Source: Sphingobium sp.
GTDB lineage: Bacteria; Pseudomonadota; Alphaproteobacteria; Sphingomonadales; Sphingomonadaceae
DNA: 64,000 nucleotides
NCBI GenBank assembly: GCA_022652485.1
Contig: JALCRK010000007.1
Span: forward strand, 1-64,000
Direction of reading: 5' to 3'
Below, piece by piece: positions 35,063-42,823 of the stretch. Below the pieces are notes generated by a model. That model was not told the origin of the DNA, searched no databases, and saw nothing but the letters and a program-made list of their open reading frames with translations. Position 1 is the stretch's first letter; each line of letters begins with the position of its first letter. The translations under genes were made by a program, and so were the position numbers.

Positions 35063-35521
35063 GTGATCACGGTCAACGGTTGGACACTTTACGCGCATCC
35101 GCTGTTTCTCGCCCAGCTCGATAAGCTGACGAGCGCCGGTGAGCGCGCCCGCGAAAAAGACCCGATTGCCTATACCACCAGCGCTGACGCCAAGTTGCTT
35201 GCCGCAATACGCAAGCTGGTTTTCGAGGTGATCCCCGTCGATCCCTCACGTCCTGAGTTCCGGCAAGGTGGCACCCTGGGCCGGGAGCGCAAGCACTGGT
35301 TCCGGGCAAAGTTCGGCAATGGCCGGTTCCGGCTGTTCTTCCGCTACTCGACTGCCGCAAAGATCATCATCTTCGCCTGGGTCAACGACAGCAACACGCT
35401 GCGCACCTATGGCTCAAAGAGCGATGCCTACGCCGTTTTCAAATCCATGCTCGACAAAGGCAATCCTCCCGAAGATTGGAACGCCCTATTGGAAGCATGC
35501 ATGGAATTGGCCGCAGGCTGA
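35063..35521 (+). CDS. yhaV: YhaV-type toxin (ribosome-dependent RNase)
   Basis: The 152-residue protein carries YhaV landmarks: NGWTLYAHPLFLAQLDKL, then LGRERKHWFRAKFGNGRFRL and IIFAWVNDSNTLRTYGSKSD. YhaV is a RelE-fold RNase that cleaves translated mRNA. The start is GTG at 35063. It pairs with prlF immediately upstream, forming a complete type II module. Confidence 0.92.
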   Translation: MITVNGWTLYAHPLFLAQLDKLTSAGERAREKDPIAYTTSADAKLLAAIRKLVFEVIPVDPSRPEFRQGGTLGRERKHWFRAKFGNGRFRLFFRYSTAAKIIIFAWVNDSNTLRTYGSKSDAYAVFKSMLDKGNPPEDWNALLEACMELAAG

Positions 35522-35557
35522 TCCGGGTCCAACCGATATCCGGCCCAAATCCAGCTT

Positions 35558-35779
35558 TCAGGCGCTATTCTGCACTTCGACGTATTCCACCTCGATCCTG
35601 TCAACATCGACTATGCGCCCGCGCACCCGGACACGCCCATTGAGCCCTCCCGCCGCGCTTTCGTCAACAAAGCCAAGCCGCCAGCACAGGCCGTCATCGC
35701 CGCGCAGGATCGGCGCGCGCGCGCCGGGTTCGATCATTCCGACATGGAATCTCGCTGAGGGGGAACTGCTCGATTTCAT
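35558..35779 (-). CDS. DUF5818-like small protein (tentative)
   Basis: The 73-residue frame contains LRGDDGLCWRLGFVDE followed by LNGRVRVRGRIVDVDRIEVE, which resembles the short beta-barrel of DUF5818 proteins common in sphingomonad plasmids. No convincing ribosome-binding site is seen for either ATG (35779 or 35737). It lies between two toxin-antitoxin modules and may be an old remnant. Confidence 0.4.
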   Translation of the reverse strand: MKSSSSPSARFHVGMIEPGARAPILRGDDGLCWRLGFVDESAAGGLNGRVRVRGRIVDVDRIEVEYVEVQNSA

Positions 35780-35940
35780 GGGGTGACTTGGTGTCGGATG
35801 GAGGGAACAGCCTGAGGTGCATGCCGCGGACCCTGGTCGGCCTTAGCCTGCAGGATCGAACTTGCCCAGCCATCGCAGGAACTGGCACCTACTGACGACC
35901 CGTCCAGGGTCCCACCAAAGGCCCCGCCAACGATGCAGGT

Positions 35941-35971
35941 TGCATAGTTATCAGCGTGTGATAACTATGCA
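35941..35971. promoter_or_regulatory. 13-bp inverted repeat abutting the tumE start
   Basis: TGCATAGTTATCA (35941-35953) and its exact complement TGATAACTATGCA (35959-35971) are separated by five bases, and the right arm ends two bases before the tumE GTG. Perfect symmetry at this position is a strong operator candidate for the HTH antitoxin TumA. It leaves almost no room for a leader, so the transcript may be near-leaderless. Confidence 0.65.
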
Positions 35972-35973
35972 GG

Positions 35974-36345
35974 GTGAATGAGCCGCACGACTCGAGCCTT
36001 GATGCCTTGCTTCCGCTCGATGGCGAAGTGTTTGTCATCGATCCTTCGGGGAACCACTGGGTCAAGTTCGAGGTCAAACGTGTGGCAAGCTCACCCGAGA
36101 GACCGCACGGCTTGCGCTACTCGCTCACTCTGCACGACGGGAAGGGCGAAAGGTTGGTCGGATTCGACAATGCCCATCCGGTGACGTCGGGTTCGGGACC
36201 GGGGGCAAAACAAGCGGCTGCGTTCGACCATAAGCATCGGCTACGAACCATTCGCCCTTACGAATACGCCGATGCCGCAAGCCTGTTGGCCGACTTCTGG
36301 ACAGAAGTCGAAGCGGTGCTGGCGCAGCGAGGAGTAAAGCTATGA
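35974..36345 (+). CDS. tumE: TumE-family toxin (DUF6516)
   Basis: The 123-residue protein carries FVIDPSGNHWVKFEVKRV, LRYSLTLHDGKGERLVGFDN and HPVTSGSG, the DUF6516/TumE pattern of a small predicted toxin. The start is GTG at 35974, directly after the inverted repeat; no ATG in frame is nearby. The stop overlaps the antitoxin start by four bases. Family members are coupled to an HTH antitoxin, as here. The toxic activity is known only at family level. Confidence 0.8.
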   Translation: MNEPHDSSLDALLPLDGEVFVIDPSGNHWVKFEVKRVASSPERPHGLRYSLTLHDGKGERLVGFDNAHPVTSGSGPGAKQAAAFDHKHRLRTIRPYEYADAASLLADFWTEVEAVLAQRGVKL

Positions 36346-36713
36346 CGACGTTGAAAATCGGAATTGCCAGCCCGGCGGACTACAAAGCCCGGACCATGGC
36401 CATCGCGCGGGGCGAGTTGAAGCAGTCGGCGCAGGGGCCGAAGGTATGGTTCACCTCGATCGAGAGCCTCGCCAAGGTGCTGTCCGACCGCAACCGGGAA
36501 CTGCTGGCGCTGATCGCCAAGGAAAAGCCGGAGTCCTTGCAGGCGCTGGTCGAACGTACCGGGCGAGCCAAGTCGAATCTGTCGCGCACATTGAAGACGA
36601 TGGAGCGTTACGGTCTCGTGCGTTTCGAGAAGCGGCCCAACCGGGCACTCGCTCCGCGCGTGAATTACGACGATATCCGGCTCGACCTGTCGTTGCGCGC
36701 GCAGGCTGCCTGA
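36342..36713 (+). CDS. tumA: TumA-family HTH antitoxin
   Basis: The 123-residue protein has a winged helix in the centre: LQALVERTGRAKSNLSRTLK, TMERYGLVRFEK. The N-terminal helix part (RGELKQSAQGPKVWFTSIES) is typical for antitoxins paired with DUF6516. Gene order is toxin first, overlapping by ATGA. It probably binds the repeat upstream of tumE and neutralises TumE. Confidence 0.8.
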   Translation: MTTLKIGIASPADYKARTMAIARGELKQSAQGPKVWFTSIESLAKVLSDRNRELLALIAKEKPESLQALVERTGRAKSNLSRTLKTMERYGLVRFEKRPNRALAPRVNYDDIRLDLSLRAQAA

Positions 36714-36775
36714 TCGCGCAATCCCCAAAATGGTGGCGCGGCCCGGTGGGAGGCGACCCGGGCCGCGCCGTCTGG

Positions 36776-37045
36776 TCAGGCCAGGATCGCTTCTTCGACG
36801 CAGTCGATGCAGTCGCGGTTGCGAACCTGGCTGGCAGAATCGGGGCGGGGAGCAACCGCCTTGTCAGGACAATCATCGCAGTCTGGCTGCTCGGCAGAAG
36901 GGGAGGGCCGCTTCATTGCCTTGATCCGCGCCTTAATCGTCTCGACGGCATCTCGCGTGTTCACGCCTGTTTTCGCACTGGCTTCGGCAGTCAGCGCATC
37001 GGCGACGCGCTGCCCCTGCTCAGAATGGCGGGAGTTCATCGCCAT
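36776..37045 (-). CDS. Small protein with two C-x2-C pairs downstream of the DUF2493 gene
   Basis: The 89-residue product starts inside the end of the DUF2493 gene (ATG at 37045 or 37039) in another frame. Its C-terminus has CDDC and CIDC, spaced about 22 residues, an arrangement able to hold one zinc ion. The middle (VETIKARIKAMKRP) is basic. No family recognised. The overlap and conserved-looking cysteines favour a real gene. Confidence 0.5.
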   Translation of the reverse strand: MAMNSRHSEQGQRVADALTAEASAKTGVNTRDAVETIKARIKAMKRPSPSAEQPDCDDCPDKAVAPRPDSASQVRNRDCIDCVEEAILA

Positions 37046-38063
37046 TGACGGTGCGCTTTGCGCCGCCGCGTTCTGCCTGAGCCGGGACCTTTGACCGCGC
37101 CGGGGGAGCCTCGTTCTGGGCGCCGGCCTCGCGCACGATGTGCATCGGCACGCGCGCCTCGCGCAGCCGGTCGGCGAGGTTCGCCTGGATGCCGCCGCCG
37201 CTGCACACCACCGCCTCGACCGGTTTGAAGCTGAGCATGCGCGCATTGCGCTGATAGGGCGCCGAAGGACCCCGCGAGGCATCGGGCTTGCACAGGATGA
37301 CGGGGACGTTCTTGCTCGATGCCCATGCCGCCGCGATCACGTCAGCGCCCTTGTTCTGCGCGGTCGTTGCCAGCACCATCGAAGGAATGCGCGTCCGGAT
37401 TGCGTTGAGGTAGTCTTCAACCTGAGCAATGTCGGTGAACTGCTGCCCGCCCGAGAACACCACGACCGGGCCTGTGGGCGCAAACTGTTCGCGCCGCTGC
37501 GCCTTTTGCGCGGCCAGGTAATCGCGCGCCTCGATCATCGAAGCATTGGTCTTGGACGACACCCGCGAGCCGCGCACCGGCGAGAAGGGACGACCGGTCT
37601 CCACGAGGTAGATCTTCGCGGCATGGTCGCGCATGCATTCCATCGCGTCGCGGCACTCGGCGAGGCTGCGGGCCTGCATGGTGAGGTCCTCCAGATCGGT
37701 CGCGTAGACTTCGCTCGGATCGTATTCGCGCAGCTTTTCCTGCAGCCGGTTCGCCATCGAATCCTCTCGGGTATCGAGACGTTTGGCCACGACATGAAAG
37801 CTGTTCGCGATCCCCCAGGCGACCTCGCTTGCCATGTCCTCCATCCGGGTGTCGCGGAACAGGTCGAAAACCGTTGCCAGCATCATTTCGATCGCCGCCT
37901 GCGCCACATCCGGGTCGGGCATTTCGGCAGCGCTCGGTTCATGCTCGATGGAGAGCTTGGCGAGTTCGGTCTGCTCCATGAATGCGGCAGCATAGTCGGG
38001 AGTGGCGATTTCGCGCGCATAGTGTTCGGCAAGGTCGGCGAAGTTCGAGAAACGGTCCGTCAT
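37020..38063 (-). CDS. DUF2493 / SLOG-fold protein
   Basis: The 347-residue protein has an N-terminal helical half (FADLAEHYAREIATPDYAAA; ANSFHVVAKRLDTRED) and a C-terminal DUF2493 domain of the SLOG (YspA-like) nucleotide-binding superfamily, about 215-310: PVVVFSGGQQFTD, VLATTAQNKGADVIAAAWA and VILCKPDASR. SLOG proteins bind or process nucleotide-derived ligands. It starts at 38063 after an AGG-rich site. The gene is typical of sphingomonad plasmid and ICE backbones; the actual role is unknown. Confidence 0.82.
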   Translation of the reverse strand: MTDRFSNFADLAEHYAREIATPDYAAAFMEQTELAKLSIEHEPSAAEMPDPDVAQAAIEMMLATVFDLFRDTRMEDMASEVAWGIANSFHVVAKRLDTREDSMANRLQEKLREYDPSEVYATDLEDLTMQARSLAECRDAMECMRDHAAKIYLVETGRPFSPVRGSRVSSKTNASMIEARDYLAAQKAQRREQFAPTGPVVVFSGGQQFTDIAQVEDYLNAIRTRIPSMVLATTAQNKGADVIAAAWASSKNVPVILCKPDASRGPSAPYQRNARMLSFKPVEAVVCSGGGIQANLADRLREARVPMHIVREAGAQNEAPPARSKVPAQAERGGAKRTVNGDELPPF

Positions 38064-38398
38064 GATAACCTCCAAAAGGAATTGTCTCTCATCACGCTGA
38101 TGAAAGATGCCCATCGGAGGGACGCCGGAGTCAGGCAGTCAGGGACGGCGGCGCGCACGCGCTGCCGCCGCGAGCAGCGGGCGTGGGGGGAGCCGATTTT
38201 TGCTCGCAAGGCGGTAGCCGCAGCAGGCCAAAATCGGGGGGCACCCGCGATCCTTGACGGCCGCCAATCTCCCAGGCGTCATGCTATGGCGATGCTGATT
38301 TCGCTCAGCCACCGAGATGAGAGAGAGATTTCAGTTTTGCCCCCGAACCCCCATGGGGCGTTCGGGGTTAACGGCAAAACCCAGCAGTCAGAACAAGA
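38064..38398. other. Non-coding region rich in inverted repeats (candidate cis site)
   Basis: The 335 bases hold no convincing gene but several dyads. CCGATTTT (38192-38199) pairs with AAAATCGG (38229-38236). CCCCGAAC (38341-38348) pairs with GTTCGGGG (38360-38367) around a CCCCATGGGG centre, and outside it GTTTTGC (38334-38340) pairs with GCAAAAC (38373-38379). GGCGGC and GCCGCC form a third hairpin near 38146-38168. Such clusters occur at replication or transfer origins and at plasmid control sites. Nothing proves which. Confidence 0.45.
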
Positions 38399-38896
38399 TC
38401 AGGCAGCTGGTCCCAGCACAAATCGTGCGCGCTCGCGGCGAAGCATCTCAAATGGATTCACGCAGGTAATTCCGAGGCCAATGCAGGCATTCGGGATCTT
38501 GATCTTGCGGACCGAATCCGAGGGCACTTCATGGGTTACCACGATGCAATCGTGGGCCTTGGCATGTGCGACCAACCAATAGTCGGCGACTTGTAGGAAA
38601 GTCGAGATGGCCGCCGGTTCATAGGTCTGCCCGGTGGCCCAGGCACTGACCTGTCCCAGGGCAGGAAGGACCGCATCGTCGGGCGGCAGGAAGAACCCTT
38701 TTCCTTGGGCATGGGCCCAGCCTGCCAATTCGTCGCCGCCGCCCACGAGTTCATCGCTGACATTTTCGATGCTTGCGACAATCCCGGTCGCATTCTGGGC
38801 AACAAGCCATTCCCAAAAGGCTGGGCAGAAGTCGAACCCGTAATGGAGGTTTTTGGCCTGGATGAAGACGTTCGCGTCGAGCAGGTAGCGGGTCAA
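38399..38896 (-). CDS. DUF4411 PIN-like toxin protein
   Basis: The 165-residue protein starts YLLDANVFIQAKNLHYGFDF, with the first PIN aspartate, and later has ADYWLVAHAKAHDCIVVTHE, with a second acid, matching DUF4411, a PIN-like RNase family. It overlaps the upstream XRE/ImmA gene by four bases. The two commonly occur together and are thought to be a toxin and a protease-type antitoxin or regulator. Confidence 0.85.
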   Translation of the reverse strand: MTRYLLDANVFIQAKNLHYGFDFCPAFWEWLVAQNATGIVASIENVSDELVGGGDELAGWAHAQGKGFFLPPDDAVLPALGQVSAWATGQTYEPAAISTFLQVADYWLVAHAKAHDCIVVTHEVPSDSVRKIKIPNACIGLGITCVNPFEMLRRERARFVLGPAA

Positions 38897-40047
38897 GCGA
38901 GAACCCCCACTTCCTGTCCGATATGATTGAACGTCTCCGTCTTCGCGACCCCGAGCATGCGAAATGCGTCGCGGTAGAGGGTCTGGCCTTCGAGCGTGCT
39001 TTCGACGAGGGCACGCGCAAAGCGGCGGCTAACCCGCGACAAGGTCGTGCGATAGAAATCGCCGCCGCCACCGACCCGCTCGGCGATGGCGCGCAGCCGG
39101 GCTCGCTCCGCGGCCCATGCGGCGTCGAAGGCAACCCGCGTAAACCAGCCGACATCGAGAAGGCGTCTCAGGATGACAAGGCTGCTGACCTTGTAGCGCC
39201 GCGTGAGACGGGCGACGGTGTCCTCAAGCAGTTCCTCTGCCACGAGGTCGGCGCGCAGCGTCGCTAAGGGCACAAGCAATTCCGCAGCAACCGCGTTGCA
39301 CCAGACTTCTTCGCGTCTGAAGCCGGCTACAGGCGCGGCACTGGCATTGGATATGGCGGTAGCTCCAAGCCAAAGGTGTGCAAGTTCATGCGCGAGCGTG
39401 AACATTTGCGCAGATTTGCTGTCCGATCCGTTGATGAACACCAGCGGCGCCTGGGCATCAGCGAGTGCAAACCCGCGAAATTCTTCAGGGTCGAGCTTCC
39501 GGTTGTTGTTGCTGAGAACGACGCCACTCACCATGACAAGCGCACCGAGACTATCCGCGTGCCCGATGAAGAGGCGCAAGGCCTCTTCCCAAGTCCGGCA
39601 GGCGGCACGCGCCTCGAGGTCGAAGTTTAGCGCTTCGGCCATCCGCGCTGCCACTGCTACCGGATTGTCGTTGAGCGTGGCGCTGCCGACAAACGGGAGA
39701 TCCGGCAAGCGCACGGCCCGAGCGTAGTCCTTGAACCAGCCCTGGCGTTCCTGACAGGCGTAGACCATGTCGAGCAGGTTGGGACTTGGCCGGTGTATGG
39801 CCCGACCGTCAATTGTGCGAAAGTCCGGGATAGGCAATTGCTCCAGGGGCGGAGCAGGAAGGAACAGATAGCCTACCGGCACGTGGACGGCATCGGCAAA
39901 GGCCTGCAACTGCTTAATGGTAGGCTGCGCGTCTCCGGCTTCCCACAAGGCAAGCTTCGGGAACCGGTGATCCAGGTCCTCGGGATTCTTGCCCGCACGC
40001 TCGCGCGCCCAGGTCAGAAGCTCAGGATGGATGGCCGCCCGCGTCAT
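38893..40047 (-). CDS. XRE-ImmA/IrrE metallopeptidase-type regulator
   Basis: The 384-residue protein has an N-terminal helix-turn-helix with LALWEAGDAQPTIKQLQAFA and a zinc peptidase domain with MFTLAHELAHLWLG (HExxH) and a downstream glutamate in EEVWCNAVAAELLVP. ImmA/IrrE proteins cleave repressors or toxins. It precedes a DUF4411 gene with an ATGA overlap, forming an XRE-ImmA/PIN-like stability module. Confidence 0.88.
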   Translation of the reverse strand: MTRAAIHPELLTWARERAGKNPEDLDHRFPKLALWEAGDAQPTIKQLQAFADAVHVPVGYLFLPAPPLEQLPIPDFRTIDGRAIHRPSPNLLDMVYACQERQGWFKDYARAVRLPDLPFVGSATLNDNPVAVAARMAEALNFDLEARAACRTWEEALRLFIGHADSLGALVMVSGVVLSNNNRKLDPEEFRGFALADAQAPLVFINGSDSKSAQMFTLAHELAHLWLGATAISNASAAPVAGFRREEVWCNAVAAELLVPLATLRADLVAEELLEDTVARLTRRYKVSSLVILRRLLDVGWFTRVAFDAAWAAERARLRAIAERVGGGGDFYRTTLSRVSRRFARALVESTLEGQTLYRDAFRMLGVAKTETFNHIGQEVGVLA

Positions 40048-40105
40048 GGGAACTTAGTAGTCCCGCATCGAAGGTCGCCGCAAGGCCGCATAGGTTTGGC
40101 TAGGA

Positions 40106-40495
40106 TCACCTGATGACCGAAACGGTGACATCGGCGGCATCGGCGACGGTGCTCCACTGCTTGTCGGCGGTCAGCGCAGGAAGGCCGTCGCGGCGCGCAA
40201 GCGCCAAGCAGAAGCGGTCGCCAAGTGACAGGCCGGCCTCGGCCGTCACGGCGCGCAGGCGCCCGGCGATGGTCGCCAGTGCGTGGTCGGCTTCGACAAT
40301 GGCCATGGGCAGGGGCCTCAGCATGGCATCGACCTGATCGGCCGGCATGCCGGAATAGATGAAGTGGCTGACGACCTCGGCATAGTTGACGCTCGACATG
40401 CGCGCATCGGCAATCGCGTCAGCGACCTTTGCCGCGCCGGGTTCATCCCGAAGCAGGGCAAGGAGCGCGGAGGCGTCGAGTACGACTTCGCTCAT
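40106..40495 (-). CDS. vapC: VapC-type PIN toxin (module 1)
   Basis: The 129-residue PIN RNase has its acidic residues in VVLDASALLALLRDEPG, SSVNYAEVVSH, SLGDRFCLALARR and LTADKQW. It would cleave RNA such as tRNA. The start overlaps the antitoxin stop by four bases. It lies 58 bases downstream of the XRE-ImmA gene start, transcribed the same way. Confidence 0.9.
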   Translation of the reverse strand: MSEVVLDASALLALLRDEPGAAKVADAIADARMSSVNYAEVVSHFIYSGMPADQVDAMLRPLPMAIVEADHALATIAGRLRAVTAEAGLSLGDRFCLALARRDGLPALTADKQWSTVADAADVTVSVIR

Positions 40496-40737
40496 TCGCC
40501 CGATTCCTCACGGCGTCGAGCGAGGAATGCGTCGACTGAGGCCTCGGCCTTGCCGTCGGTGTATTTCTTCGCAAGTGCCTGGGCGTGCGCGATCGACTGC
40601 GCCACGGTGCGCAAGATCACGCCGTCCTCGGTTTCCTCGACCAGCAGCGCGCCGCCGCCAGCGAGGCCGAGCCGCTTGCGGATCTCGGCGGGCAGACTCA
40701 TCCTGCCGTTAGGCGTGATCGTCACTTGCACGGTCAT
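40492..40737 (-). CDS. vapB: AbrB-type antitoxin (module 1)
   Basis: The 81-residue protein starts at the ATG at 40737 (MTVQVTITPNGRMSLPAEI), the AbrB/MazE hairpin, followed by RLGLAGGGALLVEETEDGVIL and a helical toxin-binding tail (YTDGKAEASVDAFLARR). It neutralises the VapC encoded downstream and represses their promoter. A longer start at 40779 is less family-like. The 152-base gap upstream contains an AT-rich stretch that likely holds the promoter. Confidence 0.88.
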   Translation of the reverse strand: MTVQVTITPNGRMSLPAEIRKRLGLAGGGALLVEETEDGVILRTVAQSIAHAQALAKKYTDGKAEASVDAFLARRREESGE

Positions 40738-40889
40738 GGCACAGCTCCTTACGGCCCTGAAGGTGGCGCCAAGCGGCACATTCAGGGCATCATGCGAGTC
40801 TTATGCCACAAAATAGGAATCGTGTCACGAACGGCATGATATGGCGCGATCGTCCGAATTGATAACAAAGATTATGTTAAATCAACAAG

Positions 40890-41447
40890 TTAGGCCGCGA
40901 ACAGCTCGCCCTGACATCTTGCTGAGGATGGAATAACGCTCTGCGTTGCCGCAATCTTCCCAAGCGCCCTGAGAACGACAGGCCGAACCACATAGACCGC
41001 ATGACGCCCACCGCCGCGGTTCTCGTGATTGGTGGCATAACCCGCATAGTGGCGCGTCACGAGCCCGGCACGCACAAGGTCCGAGATCGCCCGGCTGACA
41101 TTGGCACGGCCAACGGCCAGGACCTGCTCTTCGACCGCGTGATCGACACGTGCTGTATCGGCGTCAGGATCGCCGGTCAGCTGGTGCTGAAGCGAGATCG
41201 TTACGCGGGCCCTCAGGCCTGCGCGGCGCACGCTTTGCTCGCTCATGGGAAGAAGCTGGGTGCATAGCCAGTCGCGTAGCAGCATCGGGGCTTCTCCTCG
41301 GCCGACGAGCGGACCGGCACGGCCACGGGCGTCGGCTGCTTCAGCCACGAGCTGGAGGACAAGGAAGGCATATCGCGGGCGTTTCGATGCCGCAGCCAAC
41401 GCTGCATAGATGGCTCCCACGCCGGAAATGTGTGTTTGGTCCTGCAT
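40890..41447 (-). CDS. Winged-helix plasmid-type regulator
   Basis: The 185-residue protein has a winged-helix region at about 100-160: VEEQVLAVGRANVSRAISDL and VRAGLVTRHYAGYATNHENR, followed by a wing rich in glycine and histidine. It resembles uncharacterised wHTH proteins on alphaproteobacterial plasmids, possibly in replication or partition control. It is divergent from the second AbrB-VapC pair across a region with a large palindrome that it may bind. Confidence 0.6.
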   Translation of the reverse strand: MQDQTHISGVGAIYAALAAASKRPRYAFLVLQLVAEAADARGRAGPLVGRGEAPMLLRDWLCTQLLPMSEQSVRRAGLRARVTISLQHQLTGDPDADTARVDHAVEEQVLAVGRANVSRAISDLVRAGLVTRHYAGYATNHENRGGGRHAVYVVRPVVLRALGKIAATQSVIPSSARCQGELFAA

Positions 41448-41510
41448 GGATCAGTTTTGAGCACAAAAGGTGAATCTTGTGAATCCCCTTTCGCGTGCCT
41501 CGTACGGTTT

Positions 41511-41547
41511 GTCAGTTCTGACACTCTACCCGCCGGGTAAAGTGTCA
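41511..41547. promoter_or_regulatory. Large composite palindrome between divergent wHTH and vapBC genes
   Basis: TGACACT (41519-41525) and AGTGTCA (41541-41547) flank an inner ACCCG...CGGGT dyad, giving a 29-base symmetric site. It partly overlaps a second palindrome, GTCAG-TT-CTGAC (41511-41522), and GTTTG/CAAAC lie outside the arms. The site is 64 bases from the wHTH start and 120 bases from the antitoxin start. It is a good operator candidate for either regulator. Confidence 0.6.
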
Positions 41548-41667
41548 CAAACGACAGAACCGGCACAATCGCACAATATGAGAAGCAGCGATGGCTGTTC
41601 TCAGCATGGGCTTGCCAAGGATCGGATGCGCGGCTATCTTACTTTCATCTTACCGCTGGAGATCGAG

Positions 41668-41940
41668 ATGGGTATGCAGGAGCGGATCACGACGGTGATC
41701 TCGACAAAGGGGCAGGTTATCCTGCCCAAGGCTATCCGCGAAGGGCGACACTGGTCTGCAGGCACCCGGCTGACCGTGGAAGACACGCCCGATGGGGTGC
41801 TCCTCAGAGCTACCCCGGCCTTTCCCGAAACCGTGATCGATGCGGTTTTCGGCTCCATGCGCCACAGTGGTCCCGCGCTGTCGCTCGAGGAGATGGATGC
41901 AGCTATCGCGAAGGAAGCAAAGCGCCGTGCGCGCGATTGA
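41668..41940 (+). CDS. vapB: AbrB-type antitoxin (module 2)
   Basis: The 90-residue protein has the AbrB hairpin TTVISTKGQVILPKAIREGR followed by TRLTVEDTPDGVLLRATPAF and a helical tail with SMRHSGPALSLEEMDAAIAK. A GGAG site sits six bases before the ATG at 41668; a second ATG two codons later is possible. It overlaps the toxin start by 14 bases. Confidence 0.88.
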   Translation: MGMQERITTVISTKGQVILPKAIREGRHWSAGTRLTVEDTPDGVLLRATPAFPETVIDAVFGSMRHSGPALSLEEMDAAIAKEAKRRARD

Positions 41941-42316
41941 TACCAATATCGTCGTCAGGTTTCTGACCGCCGACGATGAAAAGCAGGCCAAAGCGGCGCG
42001 CAAGGTCATCGAGGAAGGCGACGTATTCGTTGCAACGACCGTCGTGCTCGAGATCGAATGGGTCCTGCGCGCCGGTTACAATTTCACGCCCGCGGCTATT
42101 GCCGACGGACTCCGCGCGATCGGTGGTCTTCCAGGTATCACACTGGAGGAGCCGGTCGAAGTTGCCCAGGCGCTCGACTGGCTAGGCGAAGGGATGGACT
42201 TTGCCGATGCGTTGCATCTGGCCAAGGCCGGGCATTGCAGCGCTTTCGTGACCTTCGATCGAAAGCTCGCAAAGCGGGCGAAGGGGCTTGCCCCCGTGCC
42301 AGTCGAGGTTCCCTGA
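41927..42316 (+). CDS. vapC: VapC-type PIN toxin (module 2)
   Basis: The 129-residue PIN RNase has its acids in AIDTNIVVRFLTADDE, VLEIEWVLRAGY, MDFADALHLAKAGH and FVTFDRKLAKRAKG. The GTG start at 41927 has AAGGAAG about 10 bases upstream, inside the antitoxin gene, giving a classic overlapping antitoxin-toxin pair. Confidence 0.9.
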   Translation: MRAIDTNIVVRFLTADDEKQAKAARKVIEEGDVFVATTVVLEIEWVLRAGYNFTPAAIADGLRAIGGLPGITLEEPVEVAQALDWLGEGMDFADALHLAKAGHCSAFVTFDRKLAKRAKGLAPVPVEVP

Positions 42317-42325
42317 ACTGAATAC

Positions 42326-42823
42326 TCAGGAACCGTCCAGCACCCCTCCCGAAACCACACCTTGCGAGCCGAAGGCGACCCCAAGCTTCTTGCGTGTTCG
42401 CTTCAGCTTGGCGGGTGCAACCACAGCCACTTGACGCGGTTTGCGTCCGAGACCGATCTTGAGCGCAAGTTCCTTGCGGCGAGCGGCATAGTCCGGCGCT
42501 ACCATTGGATAGTCAGCAGCGAGGTTCCAGCGGGCGCGGTATTCGGCCGGAGTCATGCCATGATCGGTGCTGAGATGGTGCTTGAGCATCTTGAACTTCG
42601 CGCCGCAATCAAGGCAGGTAACCGCATCGGGTTTGACTGATGCGCGCACCGACACGGCGGGCGTACGGACTTCCTCGGTCGGCTCGGGCACCTGACCAAG
42701 CGAAGCCAGCGAAGCGTAGACCGACTGGATCAGGCCTGGCAGATCACCCGCCGCGACCGAATTGTTGCTGACGTGGGCTGAAACAATATCGGCGACATGA
42801 TCCAGGAGCATTTCATCGGCCAT
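42326..42823 (-). CDS. MucR/Ros-family transcriptional regulator
   Basis: The 165-residue protein carries the MucR zinc finger: TCLDCGAKFKMLKHHLSTDH (two cysteines and two histidines), then GMTPAEYRARWNLAADYPMV and YAARRKELALKIGLGRK. MucR proteins bind AT-rich DNA and globally silence genes, often on acquired DNA. It is convergent with the second vapC. Confidence 0.92.
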   Translation of the reverse strand: MADEMLLDHVADIVSAHVSNNSVAAGDLPGLIQSVYASLASLGQVPEPTEEVRTPAVSVRASVKPDAVTCLDCGAKFKMLKHHLSTDHGMTPAEYRARWNLAADYPMVAPDYAARRKELALKIGLGRKPRQVAVVAPAKLKRTRKKLGVAFGSQGVVSGGVLDGS

